Shown here: piece after piece, positions 1 through 9,006 of the stretch
Position numbering within the stretch: the first letter of the stretch is position 1
Layout: every line of letters starts with the position of its first letter
Source: Linanthus parryae
Lineage: Eukaryota; Streptophyta; Magnoliopsida; Ericales; Polemoniaceae
DNA: 64,000 nt
Reading direction: 5' to 3'
Assembly: GCA_023055425.1 (NCBI GenBank)
Contig: JALGPY010000003.1
Span: 56,529,891 to 56,593,890, forward strand
Notes under the pieces: generated by a model
The model's input: only the letters and a program-made list of their open reading frames with translations
What the model was told of the DNA's origin: nothing
Database searches by the model: none
Made by a program: the position numbers and the translations under genes

Positions 1-297
1 CGCTTTGCAACAATGGAGAGCACATAGTATTTATCCAAAACAATTAGGAGTTGCGTCCTTTCAGTAGTCGAATCGCAACCGTCACCGTCGAATCGCGCAA
101 TCACAGGACAAGCTGACGTCACGCCTAAAACCCTAAAAGAACAGACGTCACGAATCTAGGGATTCTAGGTCATAATGGCACGGACGGGGGCTGATTTTGC
201 ATGTATTTGAATTGGTGCGTAGCGGCGACGCGTACATTGGTTCCTGCGCATTGAAGCCTATCCGGCTATGTGTCTTCATGCGCAGAAAGGGGGCTAA
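1..297 (+). mobile_element. 3' internal end of unit A retroelement, with polypurine tract
   Basis: Non-coding sequence ending in a purine-rich tract (about 284-293, AGAAAGGGGG) followed by CTAA and the TGTAGAT start of the LTR at 298. The same arrangement precedes the second LTR copy at 8513, so this is read as the 3' internal end and PPT of an LTR retrotransposon whose body lies outside the window. It contains a TGACGTCA palindrome near 115. No protein domain is visible. The family is not recognised. Confidence 0.5.
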
Positions 298-906
298 TGT
301 AGATAGTGCTTTCTAGACAGGCATATCTTAGCCACGTGGCGATCATCCAGCACACCTAGCTGTGCTCCCAACACACTGGATCAACACCCGCGCTGATCCA
401 TGTGGGGGCTGCGAGACAGGGCCCTCGCATACTACCACACGGGACTTGTAGGGACTTAGTGGTTTGGAGGCTAGAGTAAGTCCTGTCGCGCGCGAGCGAC
501 AACCAAGCCCGCGCGCGACCCTTAGTAACTGCTTTGAGAGATTTATGGCACGAGCTCCATAAACCCGGTCAACCTCATAACGGTTCCGATATACGCGGGT
601 AACGTGCTTAATGGTCCCTATATACGCGGACGAATGTGCCGTTGTGGTTAAGCTAATTAAGTCGCCATTAATGGGCACATTAACCCACTACAATGGTCAC
701 ATTCTCCGTTATATATAGGATCGTTAACCCTTCCATACAAGGGCGAACCAACTGAAACACGCGGAAGCTCTGCCAAAATTCTGTCTCTCTCTCTCATACA
801 GTGCTATTGTCTTACTCTCTCCCTGCACACAACCCTGCTCTTCCTGTGTTCTTTCTATCCCCTGATCTTGGTGTATATTGAATCCTCCCTGCAGGATTCT
901 CTCGTA
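298..906 (+). mobile_element. Truncated LTR of unit A retroelement, copy 1
   Basis: Starts TGTAGAT directly after a PPT-like tract and is clearly homologous to 8513-9006 plus 11921-12047. Shared landmarks in order are a GC-rich block of repeated CGCGCGCGA words (about 485-520), tandem ATACGCGG words (about 590-630), a TATA box (TATATATA, 710-717) and a TCTCTC-rich leader after it. Homology to copy 2 stops near 906, where copia LTR sequence begins, so the downstream LTR part is missing. U3-TATA-R order gives plus-strand orientation. The antisense ORF over 343-678 has a counterpart in copy 2 but is explained by nucleotide homology. Confidence 0.6.
710..717 (+). promoter_or_regulatory. TATA box of unit A LTR copy 1
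   Basis: TATATATA followed by GGATCGTTA, conserved at the same place in LTR copy 2 (8918-8925). It lies about 410 bp inside the LTR, consistent with a U3 core promoter for element transcription. Activity is inferred only. Confidence 0.5.
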
Positions 907-3470
907 CACAAATGTTTGGCCAGACTCAAATAAATCAATATAGGATATTGATGTTATTTGCACGAATAAGGATATTCCCAAGATCGAGGAACTATGGATT
1001 GGATATACGAGTGTGTTGCGTGTCCAATCCGGATATTGATACAAAGGGATGAGACAGTACTTGCACAAGGTTCTTCATTATGACTATTCTATTTCTTGGC
1101 TAGAATGGATGTCTTGCTAGAGGCCGCTCCATATTAGTAAATAGTTACTATCAACTAAATAAAACCTATGGGGTCACGCGCCATATATAGGTGAATTAGA
1201 CTTGGGAAATAATTAATTAATATGATTTATTAATTAGAAGGATCAAATTGCAACAACTTGCTAACTTAGTAGGACTAATATGCCAGTTGGACTAATCCGA
1301 ACTTGACTAGGATTAGGATGGGCCATTATGTAGTAAGCAAGGAGTTGTTGAACTATATAAAGGATGCTCCTAGATTCCTTCCCTACAACTTCTGCTCATA
1401 ACATACTTTGAGTAGGAGAGAGGGAAGGAGAGAGCAAGACAAACAACGAGGCCGAAGCCCCCTTGCCGTCCGCCCACCCTGTCGGCCACAAGAGAGGCTG
1501 CCCCTCTCTCCTTTGCGTGATTTCTTCATCCTCTTCCACTCCTCCTAGCTATCACAAGGCGTTTGGAAGATCTAGATCTCACCTCTAGGCGTGGATCAAC
1601 CGTAGAGACGTGATAATTTTCTCGTTAGAAGTCATCAAGGAGACCTCAAAGGTACATAACACTATTTTCTTACCATCGTCATGATTTCTCTTTAGGGAGC
1701 ATTCCACAAGGCTATGAAGTATGGACCAAGAGATGGAGGCACATGGAGATGCGTTTTTCATTCTAGCGTTCATAGATATTCTCATTGGCTTGAAAATGTC
1801 TTAGTCTAGGAGGCCATATCCATATCACGTTATGTTCTGTTTTTTTTTATTGTCTTATTATTGTTGTTGGTGTATGGTTGATGCACGCAATTTAATAATA
1901 AGATAATTTAACATCCCGTATCTTTTATTTGGAGTTGTGCTCAAACTTAAATAAATAGACCAGTTGATATAAATGAACAAAACAAGTTAAAAATTGGAAG
2001 AAAAATCCCTCAAAACAAAATATTACGTTTTTTCCATCTCGTTACTTAAACACTCATCACAAGATCGATTGATCAAATTCGTGCGTGCCAAAGCAGGGCG
2101 ACTTGATTCATCATCATGTGGTGCGCTGGCACACATAGTGTGCAATTGTTGGAGTGAGAGGTTGGACGTAACTGCGTATTTTAATAAGGATTAAAAACCT
2201 AGAGGCAATCAATTGGTATTATCTATAGGATAGATAAATAAGGAGTTATTTGCCCAATTGAACCAAGAGTTGCATAGGATGCAATTGGAATTGTTCCTAC
2301 CTAAATAGCTAATTTTGGGTGACTTGCCGAAGCAAGCTCAAAAGAAGTGAAATAGGGATCTTGGCACCCACTAGAAAATATAATGATATTTTCCGCATTA
2401 ATATCTTGAGGGTTATTAATCTGTAGAAAAATAGTGGGAGCTATGTTTGATAATATAGCCATTATTAAATATAGTTAATTTTTCACAAAATACTAAAACT
2501 TGCGTATTTTCCTTTTTGTAGAATTCCAATGGAAAACAACTCATCGAACTCATCTCACTCCCTACGCTCTGTCCTTGAGAAGGACAAGCTATCCGGGACA
2601 AATTTTCTAGACTGGTACATATACTTGAGAATCTTTCTCAAGCAAGAAAAGAAACTGTACGCTCTAGAGGAGCAAGTTCCTGATGCTCCGGAAAACAACA
2701 CTCCTGCAGCCGTAAAGGCGTATCAGAAGCGTGTTGATGAAGCTAATGTTTCGGCCTGCCTGATGCTTTGCACCATGACCTCTAAGCTTCAGAAGTAACA
2801 TGAGAACATGAATGCAGCCGATATGATCGCACACTTGAAGCAACTCTTCCAAGATCAGGCAAGGGTTGAAAGGTATGAAGTTTCCAAGACATTGTTGAAA
2901 TGTCATCTGTCAGAAGGGAACCCCGTAGGGACGCATGTGCTACGCATGATAGGATATCTTGAGATCCTAGGGAGCCTAGGGTTTCTGGTACGCCAAGAGT
3001 TGGCCACCGATCTCATCTTATAATCGTTGTCTGAAAGTTATGGACAGTTCATCATGAACTATAACATGATTGACATCGTGAAACCTCTGCCAAATTTACT
3101 CACTATGTTGAGGACAACTGAACAAAGCATCAAAAAGGGTAAGGGCAAATCCATAATGATGGTTCATAAAGGAAAGGGCAAAAGGTTTGCCTCATCCTCC
3201 AAGGGAAAAGGCAAGTCACTTTCCAAACCTAAGGAAACTACCCTTAAGCCTGTTGGTGGCATTGCCAAAGGTGTAACTAAAGGTGAGTGTCACTAATGCA
3301 GTCAGCCTGGACACTGGAGGAGGAACTGCCCAAAATATCTGGAGGACAAGAGGATTGGAATAGTGATTCCACCACCACCATGTATTTTTTTTATAGATGT
3401 CAATATTACTTGATCTTCATAATGGGTATTGGATACTGGATGTGGATCTCACATTTGTCGAAATGTGCAG
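907..3470 (+). mobile_element. Internally deleted Ty1/copia fragment (partial 5' LTR plus gag)
   Basis: From about 907 the sequence matches the interior of the copia 5' LTR at 29233-30666 (first shared stretch around CAGACTCAAATAAATC). It follows that LTR to about 1685, then jumps to sequence matching the leader near 31487, so the LTR end, PBS and roughly 0.9 kb of leader are deleted. The leader continues into a gag gene at 2529. Homology ends abruptly at 3470 inside the protease region, where antisense Athila-like gag begins. It is an older, more diverged relative of the 29233-37639 element. Confidence 0.75.
2529..3470 (+). pseudogene. gag: Copia gag-protease remnant
   Basis: A relative of the gag at 32346, starting METNN-like as MENNSSNSS. 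Recognisable parts in one frame are the N-terminal SGTNFLDWY region, the MNAADMIAHLKQLFQDQARVE block, a KGKGK-rich basic linker, and a CCHC knuckle that reads GECH, then a stop, then CSQPGHWRRNC. In-frame stops lie at 2796-2798, 3021-3023 and 3294-3296. The first two look like CAA to TAA changes and the third like TAC to TAA. The final segment, in another frame, reads WVLDTGCGSH, the copia protease active site with DTG still intact, just before truncation at 3470. Gag would form the particle shell and bind element RNA; this copy cannot. Confidence 0.8.
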
Positions 3471-5019
3471 CTGCTCAACCGAGCCCTTCGGCTGGGGGCG
3501 GTCGACTGAGCTGTTATCCTGGCCAGACAATTTGCGTTCTACTTCTTTCGACTTTTCTCCGCGAGCGTGGCTAGGATACGGTGGATCCTGTAGTGCTAAT
3601 CTACTCCGAGTGGTGATGGCATTGATCTGAGAACGTGGATTATTCACTGTATTCGAGGGCAAATTTCCTGGCTGTCTCTATGTTAGCTGCTGTGCTAACT
3701 GCCCTACTTGTACCTCCAAAGCGCGCAGTCACGTTTTGGTCGTCTGCATGTCGGCTGTCAGGGCATCCATATGCGCGAACCGGGACTCCATGGTATGAAA
3801 CATGGACTCGATCTTCTTCATCTGGGCGTCGTACTGCTGTGCAGATGGACCTGGCTGAACCTGCTGTGTCGGTGCAGCCTGCTGGTCCGGTGTCTTGTGC
3901 TGGAATCCCGGTGCATAAACTGCGGAATTTGGGTTTCCATACCGGAACCCGGGATGATCTCTCGTACCCAGTCTGTACCGGCTCGGGTCCCACTGCTGCT
4001 GTACGTAATTGGTGTCTTCGGTTCTGAGCTGCTCAATGGCCGCGTCCAAATAAGGTCCCCTACTGCTGCAACGACCTTCTTATCCGAGTAGACCTTCTTC
4101 ACCAAGTCCTGAACGATCTTGGCCAGATTATCTATCCGGTCGTCTTCTGCTGGCTCGACTCTAGTCGTCATCCTGCGATCGTTAAACAGTCGGGTGTCCT
4201 GCTTGGCTAACTGCTTCATCAGGTAGTATGCACCATCTTTGTCCACATGATACAGGAAGTTTCCCCCGGCTTCTCTGTCAATCCTGTCAGCACTCTCCCT
4301 GTCTAGGGCATGGTAGAATACCTGCAGGATCTTCGCATCTCCAAAACTGTGGTTCGGTCATCTTTTCACCAATCTCATCAATCTGTCACATGCGTCTACC
4401 ACCGTCTCCCCCATCTTATGCTTGAATGACAAAATTTTGCTTTGCAACTGAATGACTCGGGAAGCGAGATAAAACTTTGCCAGAAAATCTGTGACACACC
4501 CCTCCCATGTAGTGATAGATTTGGGTGGTCGGGATTCGAGCCAGTCCTTGGCTACTCCGAATAGGCAATATGGGAACAGGATTAACATAAGTGCCTCTGT
4601 GTCTACCCCCTTGTATCGGACCTTGTTGAAGTAATCCTCGAATTTCCCGATAAAGTCGTTCGGGTCTTCGTCGGCCTTGCCATAAAACGGGCAGAGGGTC
4701 TGCACCGTCTGGATGGTGGAGGGTTTGATGTCAAAGTGTTCTGCGGTGATCTCGGGCACCACAATAGCTCGCTCATGCCCCCCCTGGGGACTTTGAAATT
4801 CTCCACCAACGCTTTCCCAGACCGGTTATAAGTTCTATGGTTGCTTTGGGCAGCCAGGCCTGCTGTGACTAGCTCTTCAATGTAACGAGCCATCTGGGCT
4901 GGGGTACGTGTCTCTCGTTCCTCCCCACAGCTTGCTGGGTTTTCAGGATTGTCTCTCTGGTTAGTTTCCATTATGCTTTCTCGGTTTCTGCGGTTTCTGT
5001 TCGGTGCACAGCTTCTCAA
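3471..5019 (-). pseudogene. gag: Athila-like gag remnant
   Basis: Minus-strand gag broken into three frames. The N-terminal part (5019 to about 4750) includes a METNQRDNPENPA stretch and TPAQMARYIEELV. The core capsid part (about 4762-4358) carries the Retrotrans_gag signature: FYGKADEDPNDFIGKFEDY, then LFPYCLFGVAKDWLESRPP and ITTWEGCVTDFLAKF. The C-terminal part runs on in shifted frames to about 3471 and includes NAITTRSRLALQDPPYP, similar to the gag-protease junction of Athila elements. A frameshift lies near 4750-4790, at a C7 run, and another near 4050. An in-frame stop lies at 4358-4360. It is non-functional. The element would have used Gag to build virus-like particles. Confidence 0.75.
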
Positions 5020-5181
5020 GATTGTCGAGTGGTGGTACCAAATCGCGAGGCAATCTGGGCATCAACTGAACAGTCCTGAAAAACGCATATTCAAAAAGCA
5101 GTGAGATAAAAGAAAAATAACGAAACTAAAAAATAAAAAACTCTGAAAACTAATTCTGATAACTAAATTAACCCTAAAAAA

Positions 5182-5199
5182 TCCCCGGCAACGGTGCCA
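5182..5199 (-). other. Primer binding site, tRNA-Asp type
   Basis: On the minus strand this reads TGGCACCGTTGCCGGGGA, one mismatch from the complement of the 3' end of plant tRNA-Asp (TGGCGCCGTTGCCGGGGA, known for Athila-group elements). It lies six bases inside the LTR end at 5206, the right place to prime minus-strand DNA synthesis. Confidence 0.85.
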
Positions 5200-6146
5200 A
5201 AAACTTGATGCGCAAACTAACGTGCTGTTCGCAAGTATATGAATCTTGTAATACCGGGTGTATTTAAACTCGGGTGATCGTTCCCACGAGAACTATTTTG
5301 GGTTTTTCGAGAAATCAGTTTTAACTTGCAGAGTGTAAAAGGAGGAGTAGTTTAGGATTGTGATTGACTATAAACTAAGAATAAACAAGTAAAACGTAAA
5401 TATTTTTTGTGACGTTTTTCTGAAAATCTTGAAAGTTTGTAAATCTAGGGTTTGGAATACTAGGTCCCAGGATCCCCTAGGGTTTCTTCAGATTTATGTT
5501 CTTCGTTTTGATATGAAAACACTCAGCAGTTTTAATTACCCGTGCCACGTACCGATTGTGCAGTAACCTATCAGATTCCACACACTGTCACGATCCTGCA
5601 GACTTTTGGATTCCTGTTAAGCTGCCTAAGTCTGCAGTCTCGTTCTAAGTCTGCTAGGGTTTCTAACCTGTCCTGATGGCCCGGGTCAAATTCTCTAACA
5701 GTTGGTATATACGTTTTGGCTAGCCCTATCTCCCTTTCTCTGGTCGGTCTATCAGGGTAAGGTACTAAATCATGTCTTTTCTTCCTAACCCTAATCTGAC
5801 GTTTTCACCTACATGCTCGGGTCTATAGCAATTCTGGTTCGCGACTCCGATCATGCATAAACAGATATAATCAAAGACAGAATAACTGATAATACTGCTG
5901 AATTAAGATAATGTAATCATGAATTCATAATCAAACTGCAGAACAATGACTGAAAACGAAACCCTAGGTTCACCGACAACCTAGGTAAAAGGTTTAGCTA
6001 CTAAACGACATAACGAATCAACAAAGTTTCTGAAATTAAGAGAGAAAACTAAGTCTTCGGGTCTGGATGAGTGCTTCCGTGCTCTCCGGGGATGCTCAGA
6101 CTTCTCCTTGGATGAATTGTGTCTTCAAAACGAGTCTGGACGAGTC

Positions 6147-6154
6147 TTTATATA
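6147..6154 (-). promoter_or_regulatory. TATA box of Athila-like LTR
   Basis: Minus-strand TATATAAA within CTATATAAAG, the only clear TATA motif in the LTR, placed just downstream of the palindrome array. Function is inferred from position. Confidence 0.5.
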
Positions 6155-6231
6155 GAGCTGTAGAAGTTTCTGGAACGTGTCTTTATTTACGAAACTGCCA
6201 CTGCCCAAAAGAGCCTCAATTTTTGTGCTGT

Positions 6232-6533
6232 CTGCGTATTATACGCAGCCTGCTGCGTAAAATACGCAGCCAGGGTCTTCTCCTGTGCTGTTTTCTCCAC
6301 TTGTTGCTGCTGTCTGCGTATTATAGCAGCCCCTGCGTAAAATACCCAGCCAGGGACCCCACTTGTGCCTTTTTCTTCTTCTTTATTATGCGTATTTTCT
6401 CCCCCCGGCTGCGTATAATACGCAAGATGCTGCGTAAAATACGCATACAGGGGAGAAAACTGGCAAAAAACCCTCCCCTAACCTTGGTGTCTGCGTATAA
6501 TACGCAGCCTGCCTGCGTAAAATACGCAGCCAG
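6232..6533. repeat. Array of four paired palindromes in LTR U3
   Basis: Four copies of a ~42-bp module at about 6232-6274, 6313-6354, 6408-6449 and 6490-6533. Each has two inverted words: TGCGTATTATACGCA (or its TATAATA form), then after about six bases GCTGCGTAAAATACGCAGC, usually followed by CAGG. Copies 1 and 4 are near perfect, copies 2 and 3 are decayed. The modules are spaced roughly 80-95 bp apart. Confidence 0.85.
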
Positions 6534-6707
6534 CAAGGCAGGGTGCTCTTTTTCTGCCTCTTTTGCCTCCTGTTGCATTCCCGATCAGTTCCTGCTGCAT
6601 TGCCGAGCCCTGTTCCTGCATAGACAACACGAACACACCTGCGATCATATCCAATAAAAGTACGGAAACATGCAGAAATTTATAAAGAGCAAATAACTGT
6701 CTCGTTC

Positions 6708-7949
6708 CTAAACCGAGGCCTTCCGAGGGTGAAAATTGGCTAAAACATGCTTTTTCCGGCACAAACGCACAAAAACCGAGCTATAAGATAACCCCGATTC
6801 GGGCGTTATCAAATACGAAGGCCATCGTTCGAAAGCCCACATGGTTAGAAATGCAGTGTTAAAAAAAGACACAACATCGACTCTGCCTTGCGACTGTTCG
6901 ATGTGTGTCGCGGCCAAATCTAGCCGGTAATATAAAGACCCCAAGACTAGGGGCCCCAAAGCAATCTTCTGGCCGAGCGAAAGCTTTACTGCAAGCGGGA
7001 GCACATGAATAAAAACCCCATCACGCGGACTCCTGTCTATGAGATAGCGCGAAAGCCAAACACACAGGAAACCGCATAATGTCCACCTAACACCTTCCCC
7101 TTCATTGGTGATTGTCCCGTCTTCTTCATTCTCCAACTCCTGGATAATTGCAGGCTTGACGTAGTCTTTAAATAAGTACATGATCCACTTAGACCATATA
7201 TTCTTCGCGCCGGAGGTGACAGACATGAAATTATCGCAGGGTTTAGTCGTGTTGTGCGCCCATCTTGTGGCAGCTTTCTTCAGAACTGCAATACACTCTT
7301 GCATTTTTGCGAAGAGGGTAAGTTCCTCATCAGACTCCAGCTTATCCAAGGGATCAAAAGCCCCCATACTCGGAAGCATTAGCAGGACCTCTACATATTC
7401 GAGGGTAGGCGCGGCCTCGAAGGTAGAGAATTGGAAGGTATGGGTCTTCTTGGAGACCTGGGAGAACATGACCCTTAGCATGTCTTGGTCAACTTTCAGG
7501 TGAAGCCCATTGGTCGCGCGGATGGCATGATAGATGCCAACTTTCATTAGCACCTTCTCGTAATGGTTGAGAATGAACTCGGTCCATTCCTCCATCCAGT
7601 CGAGTCTTTCCAGGAAGGCCTGAAAAAAGAGGTCCATGAATGGGTAGAGGCCAGCTTCAAGACCGAGCCTCTGCACATCTTGGGTGTCTGCTAAATCCCA
7701 TTCCTCTCTGTATGGTTCGGGCATCAGCTGTAGAGCATCTCCCGGGGGAGACTCTTGGGGAGTGGTTCCTCTGATAGCAGCTAAGAAGAAGTCGTCACCG
7801 CCCAGATAGGGCTTTGCACCATAGATCTTTACGGAGTTCAGGTAACTCGACAACCTCTTTCTGTGATTTCTTGGGAGCCATTTATGCAAAAACAGATACC
7901 AAGCAAGATCATGATGAAGAATGAATATGAACATCAAAGCCGATCGCAT
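6708..7949 (-). CDS. Plant mobile domain (PMD)-like protein, truncated by LTR insertion
   Basis: A 413-codon open frame. Residues about 150-190 read TFQFSTFEAAPTLEYVEVL followed by LMLPSMG, matching the pattern of the plant mobile domain (the so-called aminotransferase-like family), in which an acidic aromatic stretch precedes TL-DV and a GLP-like motif. Later stretches, WCGFL-like CGFLCVWLSRYLI and FFNTAFLTMWAFERWPSYL, also fit that family's tryptophan-rich helices. From residue 380 the frame runs into the Athila LTR (boundary 6811), so the last 34 residues are LTR-encoded and the real C terminus is lost. The first ~50 codons are doubtful: a second ATG at 7881 in another frame opens MAPKKSQKEVVELPELRKDL, a more natural N terminus joined by a frameshift near 7800. 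It lies antisense and just upstream of a PPT and LTR (8513), suggesting it is an extra antisense ORF of unit A. Its biochemical function is unknown. Confidence 0.6.
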   Translation of the reverse strand: MRSALMFIFILHHDLAWYLFLHKWLPRNHRKRLSSYLNSVKIYGAKPYLGGDDFFLAAIRGTTPQESPPGDALQLMPEPYREEWDLADTQDVQRLGLEAGLYPFMDLFFQAFLERLDWMEEWTEFILNHYEKVLMKVGIYHAIRATNGLHLKVDQDMLRVMFSQVSKKTHTFQFSTFEAAPTLEYVEVLLMLPSMGAFDPLDKLESDEELTLFAKMQECIAVLKKAATRWAHNTTKPCDNFMSVTSGAKNIWSKWIMYLFKDYVKPAIIQELENEEDGTITNEGEGVRWTLCGFLCVWLSRYLIDRSPRDGVFIHVLPLAVKLSLGQKIALGPLVLGSLYYRLDLAATHIEQSQGRVDVVSFFNTAFLTMWAFERWPSYLITPESGLSYSSVFVRLCRKKHVLANFHPRKASV

Positions 7950-7959
7950 GCGAAGAAAA

Positions 7960-7973
7960 GGGGGGGGGGGGGG
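7960..7973. repeat. G14 homopolymer
   Basis: Fourteen consecutive G upstream of the PMD-like ORF. It is prone to sequencing and replication slippage. Confidence 0.9.
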
Positions 7974-7981
7974 AGAAGAGC

Positions 7982-8512
7982 ATCTGCTAGTCTGATTTCG
8001 AATTCATAATCAAAAGGGGAATCACTAACCTTGTCGACGTCTAAGTGCTTGAATTACTTGGGAGACTTTTTCGAGAATTTAACTGAAGGTCTCTGCTTCT
8101 TGCCGATGATTACCTCTCTGGCTCATAAAATTTCAGAAACAATGACGGTAGAAATGTACTAATTAAAGAAGCAAAGGGTTTAAATAGCCCTGAAGACTGA
8201 AGAGTCGCGATTGCTGAGTTAGCACCGATTCGATAACCGACAAAATTGGTGACCTATCAGATCATTATGAGTTATTCTTGCCTCGAAAATCGGCGAAAAT
8301 CTGTAGATGGCGTCTGGTTAACCTCTCAAAGACCACTCCTCATCAAAGCCTATACGGCGTTCGAAACCCTAGGCAATCATGGCTATATCAGGGGGCTAGG
8401 GATTCGAATTTTATTCAAAATAATACGAGGATCTGCGTGAGGACCACGCACGGCTGATTTGGCGCGACTACACGGCAAACGCGCGCGTGACATTCGCGCA
8501 AAAGGGGGCTAA
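7982..8512 (+). mobile_element. 3' internal end of unit A retroelement, copy 2, with PPT
   Basis: Non-coding sequence between the PMD-like ORF and the LTR start at 8513. It ends in AAAAGGGGGCT (8500-8510) then AA and TGTAGAT, the same PPT/LTR junction as at 284-300. Sequence further upstream is only weakly similar to 1-297, so the two copies are old or come from different subfamilies. No convincing coding sequence was seen here. Confidence 0.5.
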
Positions 8513-9006
8513 TGTAGATGGTGCATTCCAGATAGACTGACCATAGCCACAACCATCCAGCACATCTGATTGTGCCCCGCATACACCAGATCACTGATCA
8601 TACTTATCCACTGGGGATGCGAGACAGGGCCACCCGCGATGCTCACCACATGGGACTTGTAAGGACTTAGTGGTCTGGAGGCTAGAGTAAGGACCGTCGC
8701 GCGCGAACGACAACCAAGCTCGCGCGCGATCCTTAGTAACTGACTTGAGAGACTTAATGATTGCGTCCTATAAACCCGGTCGATCTCATAACGGCCTCCG
8801 GTATATGCGGGCAGGTGCGTAACGTTCCCTATATATACGGTTGAACGTCCCGTTACGGGTCTATCATTAAGCCACCATTTATGGTGCATTAACCCCTCAC
8901 AACGGTAACTTCCCCACTATATATAGGATCGTTAGCCCTCCATTGCAACTCTCTTGGACTGTTTTGCTTCTAAGCTCCCTCTTTCCGTCATTAAGCTGTC
9001 TCTCTC
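8513..9006 (+). mobile_element. LTR of unit A retroelement, copy 2, left part
   Basis: Homologue of 298-800: TGTAGAT start, CGCGCGCGA-rich block (about 8697-8730), ATATGCGG/ATATACGG words (about 8805-8845) and a TATA box at 8918-8925. It is interrupted at 9006 by a solo LTR flanked by CTCTC, and resumes at 11921. Confidence 0.65.
8918..8925 (+). promoter_or_regulatory. TATA box of unit A LTR copy 2
   Basis: TATATATA followed by GGATCGTTA, identical to the motif at 710-717 of copy 1. Confidence 0.5.

Larger units (their letters stand above)
3471..5205 (-). mobile_element. Athila-like Ty3/gypsy internal region, truncated after gag
   Basis: Reading on the minus strand from the LTR at 5206-6811: PBS (5182-5199), then leader, then gag remnant running to 3471, where it is cut by the copia fragment. 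Nothing recognisable as protease, RT or integrase follows, so pol and the 3' LTR are lost from this copy. The tRNA-Asp PBS and the gag type place it in the Athila/Tat group of plant Ty3/gypsy elements. Confidence 0.75.
5206..6811 (-). mobile_element. 5' LTR of Athila-like gypsy element
   Basis: On the minus strand the LTR starts TGATAACGCCCG at 6811 and ends CGCATCA at 5206, next to the tRNA-Asp PBS. It is 1606 bp. A TATA box (minus-strand CTATATAAAG, about 6146-6155) splits it into U3 (6156-6811) and R/U5. U3 holds an array of short palindromes at 6232-6533. The insertion interrupts the mobile-domain ORF, whose reading frame runs from 6812 into the LTR. The 3' partner LTR is not in the window, so no target duplication can be checked. 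Confidence 0.8.

Noticed and set aside
343..678. Antisense ORF in the unit A LTR, with a similar ORF at 8509-8889
   Set aside because: Similarity follows from the LTRs being homologous. The frames overlap the promoter region, lengths differ, and no domain is present.
6067..6657. 196-codon plus-strand ORF across the palindrome array
   Set aside because: It reads antisense through an LTR; its repeated residues come from the TGCGTA modules.
6321..6762. Idea that the TGCGTA repeats are a CRISPR-like array
   Set aside because: Plant retroelement context, only four decayed modules, repeats are paired palindromes with no unique uniform spacers, and no cas genes.
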